This document shows, one piece after another, positions 23,295 through 32,922 of a stretch of 64,000 nt of DNA. The stretch lies in the NCBI RefSeq assembly GCF_000971965.1, contig NZ_LAQP01000001.1, forward strand, positions 248,001-312,000. Direction: 5' to 3'. Made by a program: the position numbers and the translations under genes. Positions within the stretch are counted from its first letter, which is position 1, and every line of letters begins with the position of its first letter. The DNA is from Paenibacillus wulumuqiensis (GTDB lineage Bacteria > Bacillota > Bacilli > Paenibacillales > Paenibacillaceae). The notes under the pieces are model-generated. The model was given only the letters and a program-made list of their open reading frames with translations. It ran no database searches and was not told the DNA's origin.

Positions 23295-26200
23295 ATGACA
23301 AGAACTGACGATATCCGGATTGTAGAGTATGAACCCGGCTATGCCGCTTCCATCGCCGAAATGTGGAATGCCAGCCATGAGAGCTGGGGAGGAGACAGCG
23401 CGATTCAGACCGAGCAGATGATTCTCAATGAACATCATAACAGCACCCATCTGCATGTGTTTCTGGCGGTCGCCGGGAATGAAGTAGTGGGCTACTGCAG
23501 CTTCTCCCACTACAAGGAAGATGCTGGTGCGTTATACATTCCACTGCTGAATGTGCGTCCGGATTACCACGGCCGCAAAGTCGGCAAAAGGCTCGTGCTG
23601 CATGCCGTCGAACAGACGATCCGGATGGGCTGGCCGAGACTCGACCTGTACACCTGGCCGGGCAATGTCAAAGCGGTACCCGCCTACAAAAAAGCAGGCT
23701 TCTTCTGGGAAAAACGCGATGATACCACGCATCTGATCAATCTGATTCCTTCGGTTATGCAGACACCGGCAGTACAGCATTATTTCGGTCAACTCGACTG
23801 GTATGCGGATAGCGTTCGCGAGATTGTGACCGCGCCGGATGGACGGCGGGAGAACGGTTTTGATTACTTTGCTTATGAGTGGAGTAAGGATGATACCCAT
23901 CTTCGTATAGAGTATGAGCGTACCGGCCGTGGACTGCGTCTGATCGAGACGGATGATTATCTGATTCAGGCGAGTATTCCGGTCGCCCACCGCCTGCCAT
24001 TTGGCAGCAGTTATCCGATCATCTACGAAGTCACCAACAAGAGCGGCAAGCCGTTAACGATTGAAGTAACAGGCAAAGGCAACCCGGCGATTGACTTTGA
24101 GCTGCATGAATCCAGAGAGATCCAGTCATATGAGACCATCGAAGGGAAGTTCCATGTACAGCCGATCGAAGAAGAGCAAGACCCGTACCAGACTCATCCA
24201 GTCGTGGAAGCCCAGCTGCTCATCAACGGACTGTCTGCGGTATTCAAGATTGGGATCGAGCCGCGTTTTCCGGTAAGGCTCAAGCTCCATGCTCCTCACC
24301 GTAATATGTATAGAGGCGAACAACTGGAACTGGAATTAACTGTAGAAAATGAACATGATACCGAATATACCTACTCCATGCAGTGGCCGGCAAGCGATAT
24401 TCTCGCCTTCCATGAGCAAGAAATCAATATTACGGTTCCTGCCCATTCCCGGCGCTCGATTAGAGTTGCAGCCAGACTGCTGAACTATGGCGTCTGGCAT
24501 CATAAGATTCACATCTATAATGATATCAACCGCACTACCGATACCCTGGTGTTGGAGCAATACATAAGCCTCTTTTTCCCTGGAGCGATGGCTGCTTTTG
24601 GCAGTGAGACTTCTGAGGAATGGGTGGTATTCAACGGACAATACAGCGCCCGCCTGAACAAACAGAATAATCTGCTGAAAATCTATCAAGGCAGCGAAAT
24701 GAAAACGATATTATATTTCCCGAAATTTGGCCTGCCTTACAGCAATGAATTCCACAGAGATACGGCATCCCGCGTAACCTTCCGCAAAGAAGATGAGATG
24801 ATTATGGAAGCGCAGTACGAGCTGGAATCGTATCAACTGCGGCTGACAACTATCGTCAAAGTACATCGTAACGGCCTCTTCAGCCGTCATCATGTCGTAC
24901 AGTCTCTTAGCAGTGCCGGAGAGCGAACAGAAGCTTTACAGCGAGCAGAAAATTTATTTATGAAAGAACAATTCAACTTCTCTCTGGAGAACACTATCCT
25001 TCCGTATCGCAATCGCTATGTCCATACCGCTCATGGGCCGGATGCGGCAGCAGTAGACTACTGGGAGATCAGCGAATTGACGGAAAACTGGATGTTCGCG
25101 CATGACAAGCATTCCACCTGCGGAATTACGTGGCCCGCTAGCCGAACGCTGATGCTGGATATCTGGCAGTATGCGGTAGAGCATCCGCTCCGCGATTGGT
25201 CAGCAGCAGACAGGATAGAGACACCGCCTCTGCAGCTCGCTGTCGGTACATGGGAGGACTGGCAGGACTTCCGCACATTCGCTCTGCAGCAGGGTTCATC
25301 CGAGAAGTTATCTGTACAGAAGCCGCTGGAAGTACTCGTCAATAATGGGAACCCATTTGCATCGCAGGCACTGGAAGTGAAGATTCTGGAGCAGCGGAAT
25401 ACTGTACTGGATGGCATCATTCAGGTCTCGTCGCACCTGGACAGTATAGATCAGCAGCAGCTGACTATAACAGGAGAACAGGAACTGCAGCAGTATGAGG
25501 CACAGCTATCCCTGCAGCCCGGGCCGGAAACAGACGTGATCAACGTCCATCTGGATATGGACACTTATGAGATGAAAACGGCACGGGTGCTCTTCCCGGT
25601 ACAGCCACGGGAGATGGATCTACTGGTAGTGCCGACTGAACATGGCGATGTCCATACGGTCCATAACGGTGTGCTGCAATTGCAGGTCAATGGCTCCTTC
25701 GCGCCTACTCTGTTCTCGCTGCAGCATCACGGTGTGGAATGGCTGGATTCCTCTTACCCACAGCTGGGCCCTCGCTCATGGCTGAACCCATGGATCGGCG
25801 GTATTCATATGCAGATCCAAGGATTATCCGATGCGAGCCTGCAGGCAGAGGAGCGGCAGGTGGACTTTGCGGAGATCCGGGATAATCAGGGAAATCTATG
25901 GTCCGGTATCCGTATCACCGTCAATATCCAGCACAATATCCGGTTCAAAGGATTGTTGGTGGAGCAGTACTACGTCACTCTTCCCGGTGTCCCCGTACTG
26001 GCCACCTTTGTCAAAGTCAATCCGCAGACCGGAACGTCGCTGTTCCCGCTGTCGATGAACTGCTTTAACTTTTACAAAACCGGTCAGGAGCTGAGCAATG
26101 GCCGTGCCCATATCCGCAATCAGGCTGGCGAACAGATCACCTACAAAGTCGGCAAAGTACAGTACGATGAGCAGCTGGACCATGGCATCGTCCGTTACAG

Positions 26201-26483
26201 CTCTTCCGAACGGACACAGCAGCTCAACTGGATGACGCATCCGGATGCCGATTATTGCGGCTTGTTCCTGAATACTCACTTTACAGCTGGTTTTACGACC
26301 GACCAGATGTACCTGTACGATCAGCAGCAGACGTACGGCAGACCGCAGTTCCATATCATCACGGATGTACCGATTCCCGATGACGCTTGGAATGATCTGT
26401 ACAATATCCGATTTGGCGAAGCAGCAGGCTCCACTTCTTCTGAGACAAAGAGCCGTACAGCTGCAGAAGGGAGCAATCGATGA
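23295..26483 (+). CDS. GNAT acetyltransferase fused to a very large beta-rich region
   Basis: 1062 residues, start at the ATG after TTGGAGGGAATTACATA. Residues about 5-155 form a GNAT domain: the acetyl-CoA loop is VRPDYHGRKVGKRLV (88-102) and the end of the fold is AVPAYKKAGFFWEKR. Residues about 160-1062 have no membrane segment, no signal peptide and no repeat I can name. They are rich in beta-strand patterns (VTNKSGKPLTIEVTGKGNP; LELELTVENEHDTEYTY) resembling serial Ig-like or NEW3-type domains, then a region like galactose-mutarotase or glycosidase beta-sandwiches (LFSLQHHGVEWLDSSYP; PGVPVLATFVKVNPQTG). The stop overlaps the amidohydrolase start by 4 bases. The substrate is unknown; a cytoplasmic sugar or peptide conjugate is a guess. 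Confidence 0.85.
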   Translation: MTRTDDIRIVEYEPGYAASIAEMWNASHESWGGDSAIQTEQMILNEHHNSTHLHVFLAVAGNEVVGYCSFSHYKEDAGALYIPLLNVRPDYHGRKVGKRLVLHAVEQTIRMGWPRLDLYTWPGNVKAVPAYKKAGFFWEKRDDTTHLINLIPSVMQTPAVQHYFGQLDWYADSVREIVTAPDGRRENGFDYFAYEWSKDDTHLRIEYERTGRGLRLIETDDYLIQASIPVAHRLPFGSSYPIIYEVTNKSGKPLTIEVTGKGNPAIDFELHESREIQSYETIEGKFHVQPIEEEQDPYQTHPVVEAQLLINGLSAVFKIGIEPRFPVRLKLHAPHRNMYRGEQLELELTVENEHDTEYTYSMQWPASDILAFHEQEINITVPAHSRRSIRVAARLLNYGVWHHKIHIYNDINRTTDTLVLEQYISLFFPGAMAAFGSETSEEWVVFNGQYSARLNKQNNLLKIYQGSEMKTILYFPKFGLPYSNEFHRDTASRVTFRKEDEMIMEAQYELESYQLRLTTIVKVHRNGLFSRHHVVQSLSSAGERTEALQRAENLFMKEQFNFSLENTILPYRNRYVHTAHGPDAAAVDYWEISELTENWMFAHDKHSTCGITWPASRTLMLDIWQYAVEHPLRDWSAADRIETPPLQLAVGTWEDWQDFRTFALQQGSSEKLSVQKPLEVLVNNGNPFASQALEVKILEQRNTVLDGIIQVSSHLDSIDQQQLTITGEQELQQYEAQLSLQPGPETDVINVHLDMDTYEMKTARVLFPVQPREMDLLVVPTEHGDVHTVHNGVLQLQVNGSFAPTLFSLQHHGVEWLDSSYPQLGPRSWLNPWIGGIHMQIQGLSDASLQAEERQVDFAEIRDNQGNLWSGIRITVNIQHNIRFKGLLVEQYYVTLPGVPVLATFVKVNPQTGTSLFPLSMNCFNFYKTGQELSNGRAHIRNQAGEQITYKVGKVQYDEQLDHGIVRYSSSERTQQLNWMTHPDADYCGLFLNTHFTAGFTTDQMYLYDQQQTYGRPQFHIITDVPIPDDAWNDLYNIRFGEAAGSTSSETKSRTAAEGSNR

Positions 26484-27355
26484 AGATTATAGATGCACAT
26501 GTTCATTTTTCCGAAATTGAATCTTTCTATGATACAGCACGTAATCTGGCGTCTATCGAATATACGACAGAGGGACTGCTGGCTGAATTCACCGGTTCCA
26601 ATGTCATTGCCGGTGTAGGCATGGGCGTGACGGAGACGATCGCCGGAGCTTTTCCGGACCCGGCTGCCGCCAACCCGATGCTGCTCGATCTGAATGACCG
26701 AATGCCGGATAATCTGTTCACATGTGTTGGTATTAACCCGGAGACCCTGCATCTGCCAGGGCAGCTGGAGGCACTCGAGCAGTCACTGCAATCTCCTCAG
26801 ACTGTAGGCATCAAGCTGTATGCCGGGTACTACCACTACAATGTCGGCGATGCCATCTATGATCCGGTCTACCGTCTGGCTCATCAGTATGAACTGCCGA
26901 TCGTAATTCATGGCGGACTGACCTATGCCGATGGAGGATTGCTCAAGTATTCGCATCCGCTGTCGATGGAAGAGACGTTCTTAAAGCACCGGGAGCTGAC
27001 CTTTATGCTCTGTCATCTCGGTGATCCATGGGTGATGGATACAGCGGCACTGCTGGAGAAGAACCCGAACCTGTACGCCGACCTGTCCGGCTGGATCGTG
27101 GGTGACAAGGCCAAAGTGCAGCGCCTGATGGGCGAGCAGACGTATGTCGATCATTTTCGCCGTGCGATCGTATTTGCGGAAAAGTACGACAGGCTCGTAT
27201 TCGGCACCGACTGGCCGCTGGTACCGCTGGATGCGTATATTATGTTTGTGAAAAATCTGATTCCCGAGCAGCACTGGGAAGATGTGTTTTACAACAATGC
27301 GCTGTCCGTTTTTCCAAAGCTCCGTCAGTGGGTGGACCAGAAAAACAAAAAGTAG
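26480..27355 (+). CDS. Amidohydrolase-2 family metal-dependent hydrolase
   Basis: 291 residues, TIM-barrel amidohydrolase of the ACMSD/2-pyrone-dicarboxylate lactonase group. Visible ligands are His7 and His9 (DAHVHF), His144 (IVIHGG), His179 (MLCHLGDPW) and Asp244 (FGTDWPL). Lys112 (VGIKLYAG) could also line the site. The family hydrolyses or decarboxylates small carboxylated rings and amides. It is translationally coupled (ATGA) to the GNAT fusion gene, so the two probably act on the same compound. Substrate unknown. Confidence 0.87.
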   Translation: MKIIDAHVHFSEIESFYDTARNLASIEYTTEGLLAEFTGSNVIAGVGMGVTETIAGAFPDPAAANPMLLDLNDRMPDNLFTCVGINPETLHLPGQLEALEQSLQSPQTVGIKLYAGYYHYNVGDAIYDPVYRLAHQYELPIVIHGGLTYADGGLLKYSHPLSMEETFLKHRELTFMLCHLGDPWVMDTAALLEKNPNLYADLSGWIVGDKAKVQRLMGEQTYVDHFRRAIVFAEKYDRLVFGTDWPLVPLDAYIMFVKNLIPEQHWEDVFYNNALSVFPKLRQWVDQKNKK

Positions 27356-27486
27356 TGCTGCCATTAGAAGCGAAGATGCTGAATTTGTAGATTGGTGTTT
27401 GGGCTGCAGACGTCGACCTATGTGGAGTGCTGCTCACTGTTGGTCAGGAAAGACCAACAGCTGAGATATATCGGCATAAATAATAA

Positions 27487-27512
27487 AGAGGGGCAACTCG
27501 CCTCTCTTTTTT
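27487..27512 (+). terminator. Terminator after the amidohydrolase gene
   Basis: AGAGGGGC pairs with GCCTCTCT (one mismatch) round AACTC, followed by a run of T. It lies 130 bases after the stop. Confidence 0.8.
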
Positions 27513-27593
27513 GTTGAATTTTCACCGCATATTGAGACACAAGGTCTAACTTTTCAGTAGGACAATCACTTTTAGATGGTAATTCAATATCCA

Positions 27594-28154
27594 TTATAAA
27601 TTCCTTTCCAACAATGCTCCGACTCGTTGTGCCATAGCGTGAGGGGGAGAAGGGTTTTCATTGTTGAACCACCATTCCACTACCCCGACGATAGCAGCTC
27701 CAAAAAATTGAATAGTCACATCTTCATCGTTAACATCACTTGATACTTGAGAACTTCCTTCGGTTATGGATTCTACCTTTTTTAGCTCCTGAAGGACAAA
27801 CTCAAGGAACCGGCTGCGAAAAAAAGGTCCTCCTTGATTCGCCAACATCGTTGAAAAAAATAAATAATGACTCTCAAAATACTCGAACCATAACAATACC
27901 GTATCCGAATAAACGGTATTATCCGCAGCGGATTCACAGAGTTTGCGCAATTCGTAAATATGCTCTTCGATCAGCTGATCCAGAAGATCAAATTTATCTA
28001 TATAGTGAAGATAGACCGTTCTTCGGCTAACATTTGCCCTATCGGAAATTTCTTGTATCGTAATTTGATCAATTTTTTTTTGGATCATCAGTTCAAGTAG
28101 TGCTTTTTTTATCGCTTCTTGAGATTTGATTATTCTTCTATCCATCTTGGACAC
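27594..28154 (-). CDS. TetR-family transcriptional regulator
   Basis: 186 residues. The N-terminal helix-turn-helix is ITIQEISDRANVSRRTVYLH (about residues 30-50). The C-terminal part (WFEYFESHYLFFSTMLANQG, then GAAIVGVVEWWFNN) resembles the TetR_C group with a C-terminal ligand-binding helix bundle. The GTG at 28154 is used; an ATG at 28145 is equally possible, and neither has a strong ribosome binding site. It faces away from the NAD(P)-binding gene at 28451 and probably represses it. Confidence 0.88.
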   Translation of the reverse strand: MSKMDRRIIKSQEAIKKALLELMIQKKIDQITIQEISDRANVSRRTVYLHYIDKFDLLDQLIEEHIYELRKLCESAADNTVYSDTVLLWFEYFESHYLFFSTMLANQGGPFFRSRFLEFVLQELKKVESITEGSSQVSSDVNDEDVTIQFFGAAIVGVVEWWFNNENPSPPHAMAQRVGALLERNL

Positions 28155-28450
28155 TGTGGGTCACCATACTTTCCAAAATAAATTACACAACTTCAAATGA
28201 TGTGTGAAAAAATGCACGAATTACGACTATTTGGTAATTGCTGCTGTATTATTTTTTTGGTTATGATTATACACAGTTGTTAATTAATACACCAGTGTGC
28301 ATTTGTATATACCTATTAATTGAACTAGTAAAAGCAGATTTTCTTCATGGTTGGCAAGCTGTGTGAAAGCTATGGCAGCCATCTGCGATGTCCAGTAAAT
28401 CAGCGATGAATAGAAGTCATAATTATCATATTCAAAGGGGGAACTACTTC

Positions 28451-29134
28451 ATGAAGATTACGGTAATAGGATCGACCGGTGCGACGGGCAGGAAAGTGAT
28501 AGAGCGAGCACTTGATTTGGGGCACGAGGTTACAGCTGTAGCTCGTCGGCCGGAAGTTATCGTCCCCAGAGCGCGTCTCAGCATCCGACAGGGAGATGTA
28601 CTCGATATGCCGAGTATTACCAGAGCCTTGGTCGATACCGATGTGGTAATTAGCTGCATAGGTCCTTCTGGAAACTTTTCGCAGAGTACGGTCCTATCGG
28701 AGGTAATCTCGAACATCCGCAAAAACTTTTCGCCAGGTACGATCATGTCGGTGGGCATTACAAACATCCTGGCAGCCTGTCAGAGTGCCGGAGTGAAGCG
28801 CTTCGTTATGCAGAGCGGCATTGGTCTGAGCGATGGAAAAGAACTTTCAACACTGAATCGCCTGGCCATAAACATTTCGGGTCGCATTTTCACAAAGGCT
28901 GTTGAGGACAAAGCTATTGCCGAGCGGACAGTACAACAGAGCCAATTGGATTGGATCATTGTACGACCGCCAGCTCTTAACGACGCAGCCGCCGCTTTGA
29001 AATATACGGCAGGCCCCTTGAGCCGCATTTCTCCGCTTAGGCCACTGTCCTTTGCTGACTGCGCCGACTGCCTCATAAGGGCGGCGACGAATGAGCCAAC
29101 CTGGATCAGGAAGATCGTTAACGTTGGGCGATAA
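28451..29134 (+). CDS. NmrA/SDR-like NAD(P)-binding protein
   Basis: 227 residues, atypical short-chain dehydrogenase fold: the dinucleotide loop is VIGSTGATGRKVIERAL at the N-terminus, with VTAVARRPE giving the NADP-preferring Arg residues and RFVMQSGIGLSD where the catalytic Ser usually lies. The canonical Tyr-x-x-x-Lys pair is not visible, so it may bind rather than reduce, as NmrA and flavin-reductase-like members vary. The ATG at 28451 follows AAAGGGGGAACTACTTC; a longer frame from 28388 was rejected. The divergent TetR gene is the likely regulator. Confidence 0.85.
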   Translation: MKITVIGSTGATGRKVIERALDLGHEVTAVARRPEVIVPRARLSIRQGDVLDMPSITRALVDTDVVISCIGPSGNFSQSTVLSEVISNIRKNFSPGTIMSVGITNILAACQSAGVKRFVMQSGIGLSDGKELSTLNRLAINISGRIFTKAVEDKAIAERTVQQSQLDWIIVRPPALNDAAAALKYTAGPLSRISPLRPLSFADCADCLIRAATNEPTWIRKIVNVGR

Positions 29135-29183
29135 TAGGGCTGGTACTGAAAGGATAGATGAGATGTAACAGTTAAGTATAAGC

Positions 29184-29223
29184 AAAGTTCCAAGTTGATT
29201 AATAACAGCTTGGAACTTTTTCT
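29184..29223 (+). terminator. Terminator after the NAD(P)-binding gene
   Basis: AAAGTTCCAAGTTG pairs with CAGCTTGGAACTTT (one G-T pair) round an 8-base loop, then TTTTCTTG. Confidence 0.85.
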
Positions 29224-29353
29224 TGTTTATTTAAATATGTACACTTCATAATACATAGATCAAGTACTTATAATTGATTGTTTGGAACGTAGTCGTTAAT
29301 ATAATGAACGATGCCTTATGCATGCCGTATTAAAAACAGAGACGAGGATTATG

Positions 29354-30052
29354 ATGAACAAAGCTAAAATTCTGATTATTGAAGACGACGCTCCTATTGC
29401 TGATTTGCTGTCCTATGGGCTGTCCATGGAGGGATTTCAGACACAGATAGCGGGCGATGGAGCAGCAGGAATGCGTGAATTGGAGTCGTTCCAGCCGGAT
29501 CTGCTGCTGCTGGATTGGATGCTGCCGGATCAGAGCGGACTGGATATTTGCAAAAAAGTAACTGCCAATTATAACATCCCAATTTTTATGATTACTGCCA
29601 AATCGGATATTACGGATAAAGTGCTGGGATTGGAATTTGGTGCCGATGACTACATTACCAAGCCGTTTGATCTGCGGGAAGTCATTGCACGTATACGCAC
29701 CATTCTGCGGAGAGTGGAACAGGCGAACAATCAGGAGAGAAAGGAGCCTGAACAGGAAGTGATCCGGATCAGACATATCGAGATTACCGAATCCGAACGG
29801 CTCGTTCAAAAAGAAGGCCAGACGGTGGAACTGACGCCCAAGGAATATGATCTACTGCTTATGCTGATCAAGCACCAGGGCAAAACCTTTACACGTGCAG
29901 AGCTGCTCGATCTGGTATGGGGTTACCATTTTGTGGGTGACACACGTACGGTGGATACGCATATCCAGCGGCTGCGAAAAAAGCTCGATGCCAACTCGCT
30001 GATCACAACGGTCTTCGGAATAGGGTACAAATTCGAGAAATTGGGTGGCTGA
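29354..30052 (+). CDS. OmpR/PhoB-family response regulator
   Basis: 232 residues: receiver with Glu10-Asp11-Asp12, phospho-acceptor Asp54 (LLLDWMLPDQ) and Lys103 (YITKPF), then a winged helix (VDTHIQRLRKKLD, VFGIGYKFE). Two adjacent ATG codons (29351 and 29354) share a weak GAGGA site; the second gives the usual MNKAKILIIEDD start. It is followed at 2 bases by its kinase gene and then by a lipoprotein gene. It is a candidate regulator of the promoter element found before the envelope genes at 32923 and 39751. Confidence 0.94.
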   Translation: MNKAKILIIEDDAPIADLLSYGLSMEGFQTQIAGDGAAGMRELESFQPDLLLLDWMLPDQSGLDICKKVTANYNIPIFMITAKSDITDKVLGLEFGADDYITKPFDLREVIARIRTILRRVEQANNQERKEPEQEVIRIRHIEITESERLVQKEGQTVELTPKEYDLLLMLIKHQGKTFTRAELLDLVWGYHFVGDTRTVDTHIQRLRKKLDANSLITTVFGIGYKFEKLGG

Positions 30053-30054
30053 GC

Positions 30055-31518
30055 ATGATACGTAAAATTAGCCACAAGTTTCTGATCGGTTTTTTCCTGA
30101 TTTTCTCGCTTTCGTTTGTGGTACTTCATCAGACAGTCAAGGAGTTTATCCAGACCAGCAACCAGAATCTGGTCAGCTCCGAACTGGATGGACTCAAAAG
30201 CAACAGCAATGTCTATATCCGCCAGGCTTTTCTGATCAACCATTTCACCAGCAATGAGTTATACTTTGGAGAGATTGCCCAGGAGATTGCGGGCGATCTT
30301 AACCACACCACCGACAGCAGCGTAGGAGTATACACGGTAGAGGGAAAATTGCTCTACGCGTCGGACAAATCCCGTTTTCCTGCGCAGATGCAGAGCGACC
30401 TGCAGCAGGCGGTAAGTGGCAATACCGCTTACAGTATTACAACCGATCAAGGCAAAACAACCGTCCTATTCTCCTACCCGGTCGTGATCGACGGCTCCAA
30501 GGTGGGCATTCTCCGTTTTTACCGGGATTTCAGTTCACTGTATGAGCAGACGAATCAGGTTTTACAAGTTACCCTCTATATTGCGCTGGCGATTTTTGCA
30601 GCTGCTTTTCTATTCTCCTATATTCTGTCCAGACATATTACGATTCCACTGACCAAACTGACACGCGCTTCGACCGAGGTCAAAAACGGCAATCTGGACA
30701 TACGTCTTCATTTCCGGCGCAAGGACGAGATCGGTCATTTGGCTGAGAACTTCAACGACATGATCGATCAAATCAGCAACCAGATCCATATTATCGAAAA
30801 GGATCGGGATCACCTCAAGGAGCTGCATCAGCAGGAAAAGCGATTTTTCGATAATATTACCCATGAACTGAAGACGCCGTTAACTTCCATTCTCGGCTAT
30901 GCAGAGTTGATCCGGCTGAACGGGGAGAAGGACCGCGCCTTTTTTGACAAGGGCATGAATCATATCATAGAGGAAAGCAGACGTCTGCATACGATGGTAC
31001 TCAAGCTCCTCGAAGTCTCGCGCAATAGTAATATGCAGCACGAATTGGAGCCTGTAGATGCAGGGATCATCCTGCAGGATGTATGTGAAACCATGACTAT
31101 TCGGGCTAGAAGATACAAGAAGACCATTCAATACGAGATTGGTGAAGGACTGATCTGTCTGGCTCATAGTGACAGGATCAGGCAGCTGTTCATCAATCTG
31201 ATCGATAATGCGATCAAATATAGCCTTCCATTATCCACCGTATCTGTTCAGGCACAGCGGGAAGAGGAGAATATTCGCTTTGTATTCAGCAATCCAAGTG
31301 ATCCAATCGAGACAGAGCATCTGTCGAGGCTGTTCCAGCCATTTTATCCGGCACATCCCAACAGTCCCGAAGAAGGAAGTGTAGGACTGGGACTAAGCAT
31401 CGTCAAAGCAATCGTGGAAGAATGTCAGGGCTCCATTTTTATTACCAGTGAGCATAACCATACGGTAGTTACTGTGGAATTAGCTGCCCTGAATATAGTG
31501 GGAAGTGAGAAAAAATGA
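30055..31518 (+). CDS. Sensor histidine kinase with HAMP domain
   Basis: 487 residues. Membrane segments lie at about 9-26 and 170-191, with an extracytoplasmic domain of about 140 residues between them (VGVYTVEGKLLYASDKS, PAS/Cache-like). A HAMP domain (ITIPLTKLTRASTEVKNGNL) follows, then the H-box NITHELKTPL (His270), the N-box NLIDNAIKYS and the G-box GSVGLGLSIVKAIVEE. It should phosphorylate the regulator just upstream. It overlaps the lipoprotein gene by 4 bases. Confidence 0.94.
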   Translation: MIRKISHKFLIGFFLIFSLSFVVLHQTVKEFIQTSNQNLVSSELDGLKSNSNVYIRQAFLINHFTSNELYFGEIAQEIAGDLNHTTDSSVGVYTVEGKLLYASDKSRFPAQMQSDLQQAVSGNTAYSITTDQGKTTVLFSYPVVIDGSKVGILRFYRDFSSLYEQTNQVLQVTLYIALAIFAAAFLFSYILSRHITIPLTKLTRASTEVKNGNLDIRLHFRRKDEIGHLAENFNDMIDQISNQIHIIEKDRDHLKELHQQEKRFFDNITHELKTPLTSILGYAELIRLNGEKDRAFFDKGMNHIIEESRRLHTMVLKLLEVSRNSNMQHELEPVDAGIILQDVCETMTIRARRYKKTIQYEIGEGLICLAHSDRIRQLFINLIDNAIKYSLPLSTVSVQAQREEENIRFVFSNPSDPIETEHLSRLFQPFYPAHPNSPEEGSVGLGLSIVKAIVEECQGSIFITSEHNHTVVTVELAALNIVGSEKK

Positions 31519-32660
31519 TGAAATACAATTCTATTAGAGCTTTTGCCGGACTGATTATTCTTATAATGTGTGTATCGGCATGCAGTTCGGAACCTCATAC
31601 CGAGACGTTTGTCATGTCAAGCGGTAACGAGGTAACCAGCGTCGAACAGAGTTCCCGACCTTTTCAGATTCACAAAATCTATCGTCTTCCTGAAGCATTG
31701 ACAAATACAGTGCGATTGCTTGGTTGGTCGTCTTCCGATTCAGTTGTTGTGGCTGACAGGGATATAAGTGTACTGGATCAGGGAAATGTAAAACGCCTGG
31801 TGCGTCCCTATGAGCAAAGTAAGCCGATCTCAGGGCTGCCTTATGTGAATTCCCATAGTACGCTTTCTCCGAATGGGAAATATATTTCCAGTACTTCTTC
31901 GACAACTACCAAAAACAGATTGAAACTGATTAATCTTCAAGATGGCACAGAAAAAGAAATTGCCAGCTTTAATTCATCGGGCAGCTATATACAATACATT
32001 TCCTGGTCCAATAATAGTACGTATCTCAGCTATCTTGTCGAAAGAATGAATGGTCTCCAGCCGGATTATCTATATATTTATGATATGAAGACTCAAACAT
32101 CCAAAAAGTATGAACTTCAAAAATTCCGACAGGGAGACACCTTGTTAAATGTAATGATTTCAGATGACGGCCGCAGCGTCCTGCTGCAGACGATTCGGGA
32201 CAATCAATACCAGCGCATCTCCTTGATCATGGGTAAAGTCTCCGGCAGCAGCATAGATATTCAGTACGAACGCGTTGTAGGTGGTGGAGAACAGACAACC
32301 TGGCTGAGTAATGATCAGTTTGTATTTCTTGGAGTCGATGGCACCCTGTACGAGTATGATCAGCGTAATGGTGAACTCTCGGTTCTCCTTGAAAAAATAC
32401 TCACCTTCAAATTCTCGCCAGATCGAAAAAATATCGCCTACACCACGTATGATGAGCAGACGATTACTTACGTAGGTAAACTACAGGGAAGAAATATACT
32501 GTACAACGAGGCCGTATATCGTGGAATTCTGTTAAATGACATGTACTGGAGTCCGGATAATCAAAGTCTGCTGATTCAGGGACAAAAGCTGCTTGATCCT
32601 TCACAGGGTACATCGACAGAATCGGTAGCTAAAGAAGCTTTTGTAATTGAACTGAAATAG
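31515..32660 (+). CDS. Lipoprotein with TolB-like beta-propeller
   Basis: 381 residues. The lipobox is CVSAC, lipidated Cys23. The rest looks like a beta-propeller with WD40/TolB-like blades (THSTLSPNGKYISSTS-like, ISWSNNSTYLSYL, FSPDRKNIAYTTYD, MYWSPDNQSLLIQG). It is anchored outside the membrane and coupled (ATGA) to the sensor kinase gene, so an accessory role in signal sensing is plausible. No enzyme motif is seen. A terminator follows. Confidence 0.85.
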   Translation: MMKYNSIRAFAGLIILIMCVSACSSEPHTETFVMSSGNEVTSVEQSSRPFQIHKIYRLPEALTNTVRLLGWSSSDSVVVADRDISVLDQGNVKRLVRPYEQSKPISGLPYVNSHSTLSPNGKYISSTSSTTTKNRLKLINLQDGTEKEIASFNSSGSYIQYISWSNNSTYLSYLVERMNGLQPDYLYIYDMKTQTSKKYELQKFRQGDTLLNVMISDDGRSVLLQTIRDNQYQRISLIMGKVSGSSIDIQYERVVGGGEQTTWLSNDQFVFLGVDGTLYEYDQRNGELSVLLEKILTFKFSPDRKNIAYTTYDEQTITYVGKLQGRNILYNEAVYRGILLNDMYWSPDNQSLLIQGQKLLDPSQGTSTESVAKEAFVIELK

Positions 32661-32702
32661 GGAACAGGATGGTAGAGGTTCCTAGAAGATAAAACAAGTA
32701 TT

Positions 32703-32739
32703 AGCCCTATATCGGCGTTTCGCCGGAATAGGGCTTTTT
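32703..32739 (+). terminator. Terminator after the three-gene signalling operon
   Basis: AGCCCTAT pairs with ATAGGGCT, with an inner CGGCG/CGCCG stem, followed by TTTTT. Confidence 0.9.
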
Positions 32740-32818
32740 GCTTTGCGCTGCTTTGTTCATGTTCTGTTGGCTTCGTAACCATATGGCTTGGTCTGCTAAC
32801 AGTCATGGAGATATCGCG

Positions 32819-32880
32819 CTTGTGACAACTTGTTTACATGTCCGTCAAACTTCTGCGACATCTATTTCCTATAGTGAATG
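32819..32880 (+). promoter_or_regulatory. Conserved 62-base promoter element, copy 1
   Basis: It contains GTGACA-N5-TTTACA (32822-32838), an 11-base-spaced direct repeat of the kind bound by OmpR/PhoP regulators, then a -35-like AAACTT and TATAGT with a 17-base spacer. A gap-free near-copy lies at 39605-39666; I count 48 identical positions of 62. It drives the envelope operon starting at 32923. Confidence 0.75.
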
Positions 32881-32922
32881 GAGTAAGAACATTAGCCCAA
32901 CACAGACAAGGAAGGAACTACA

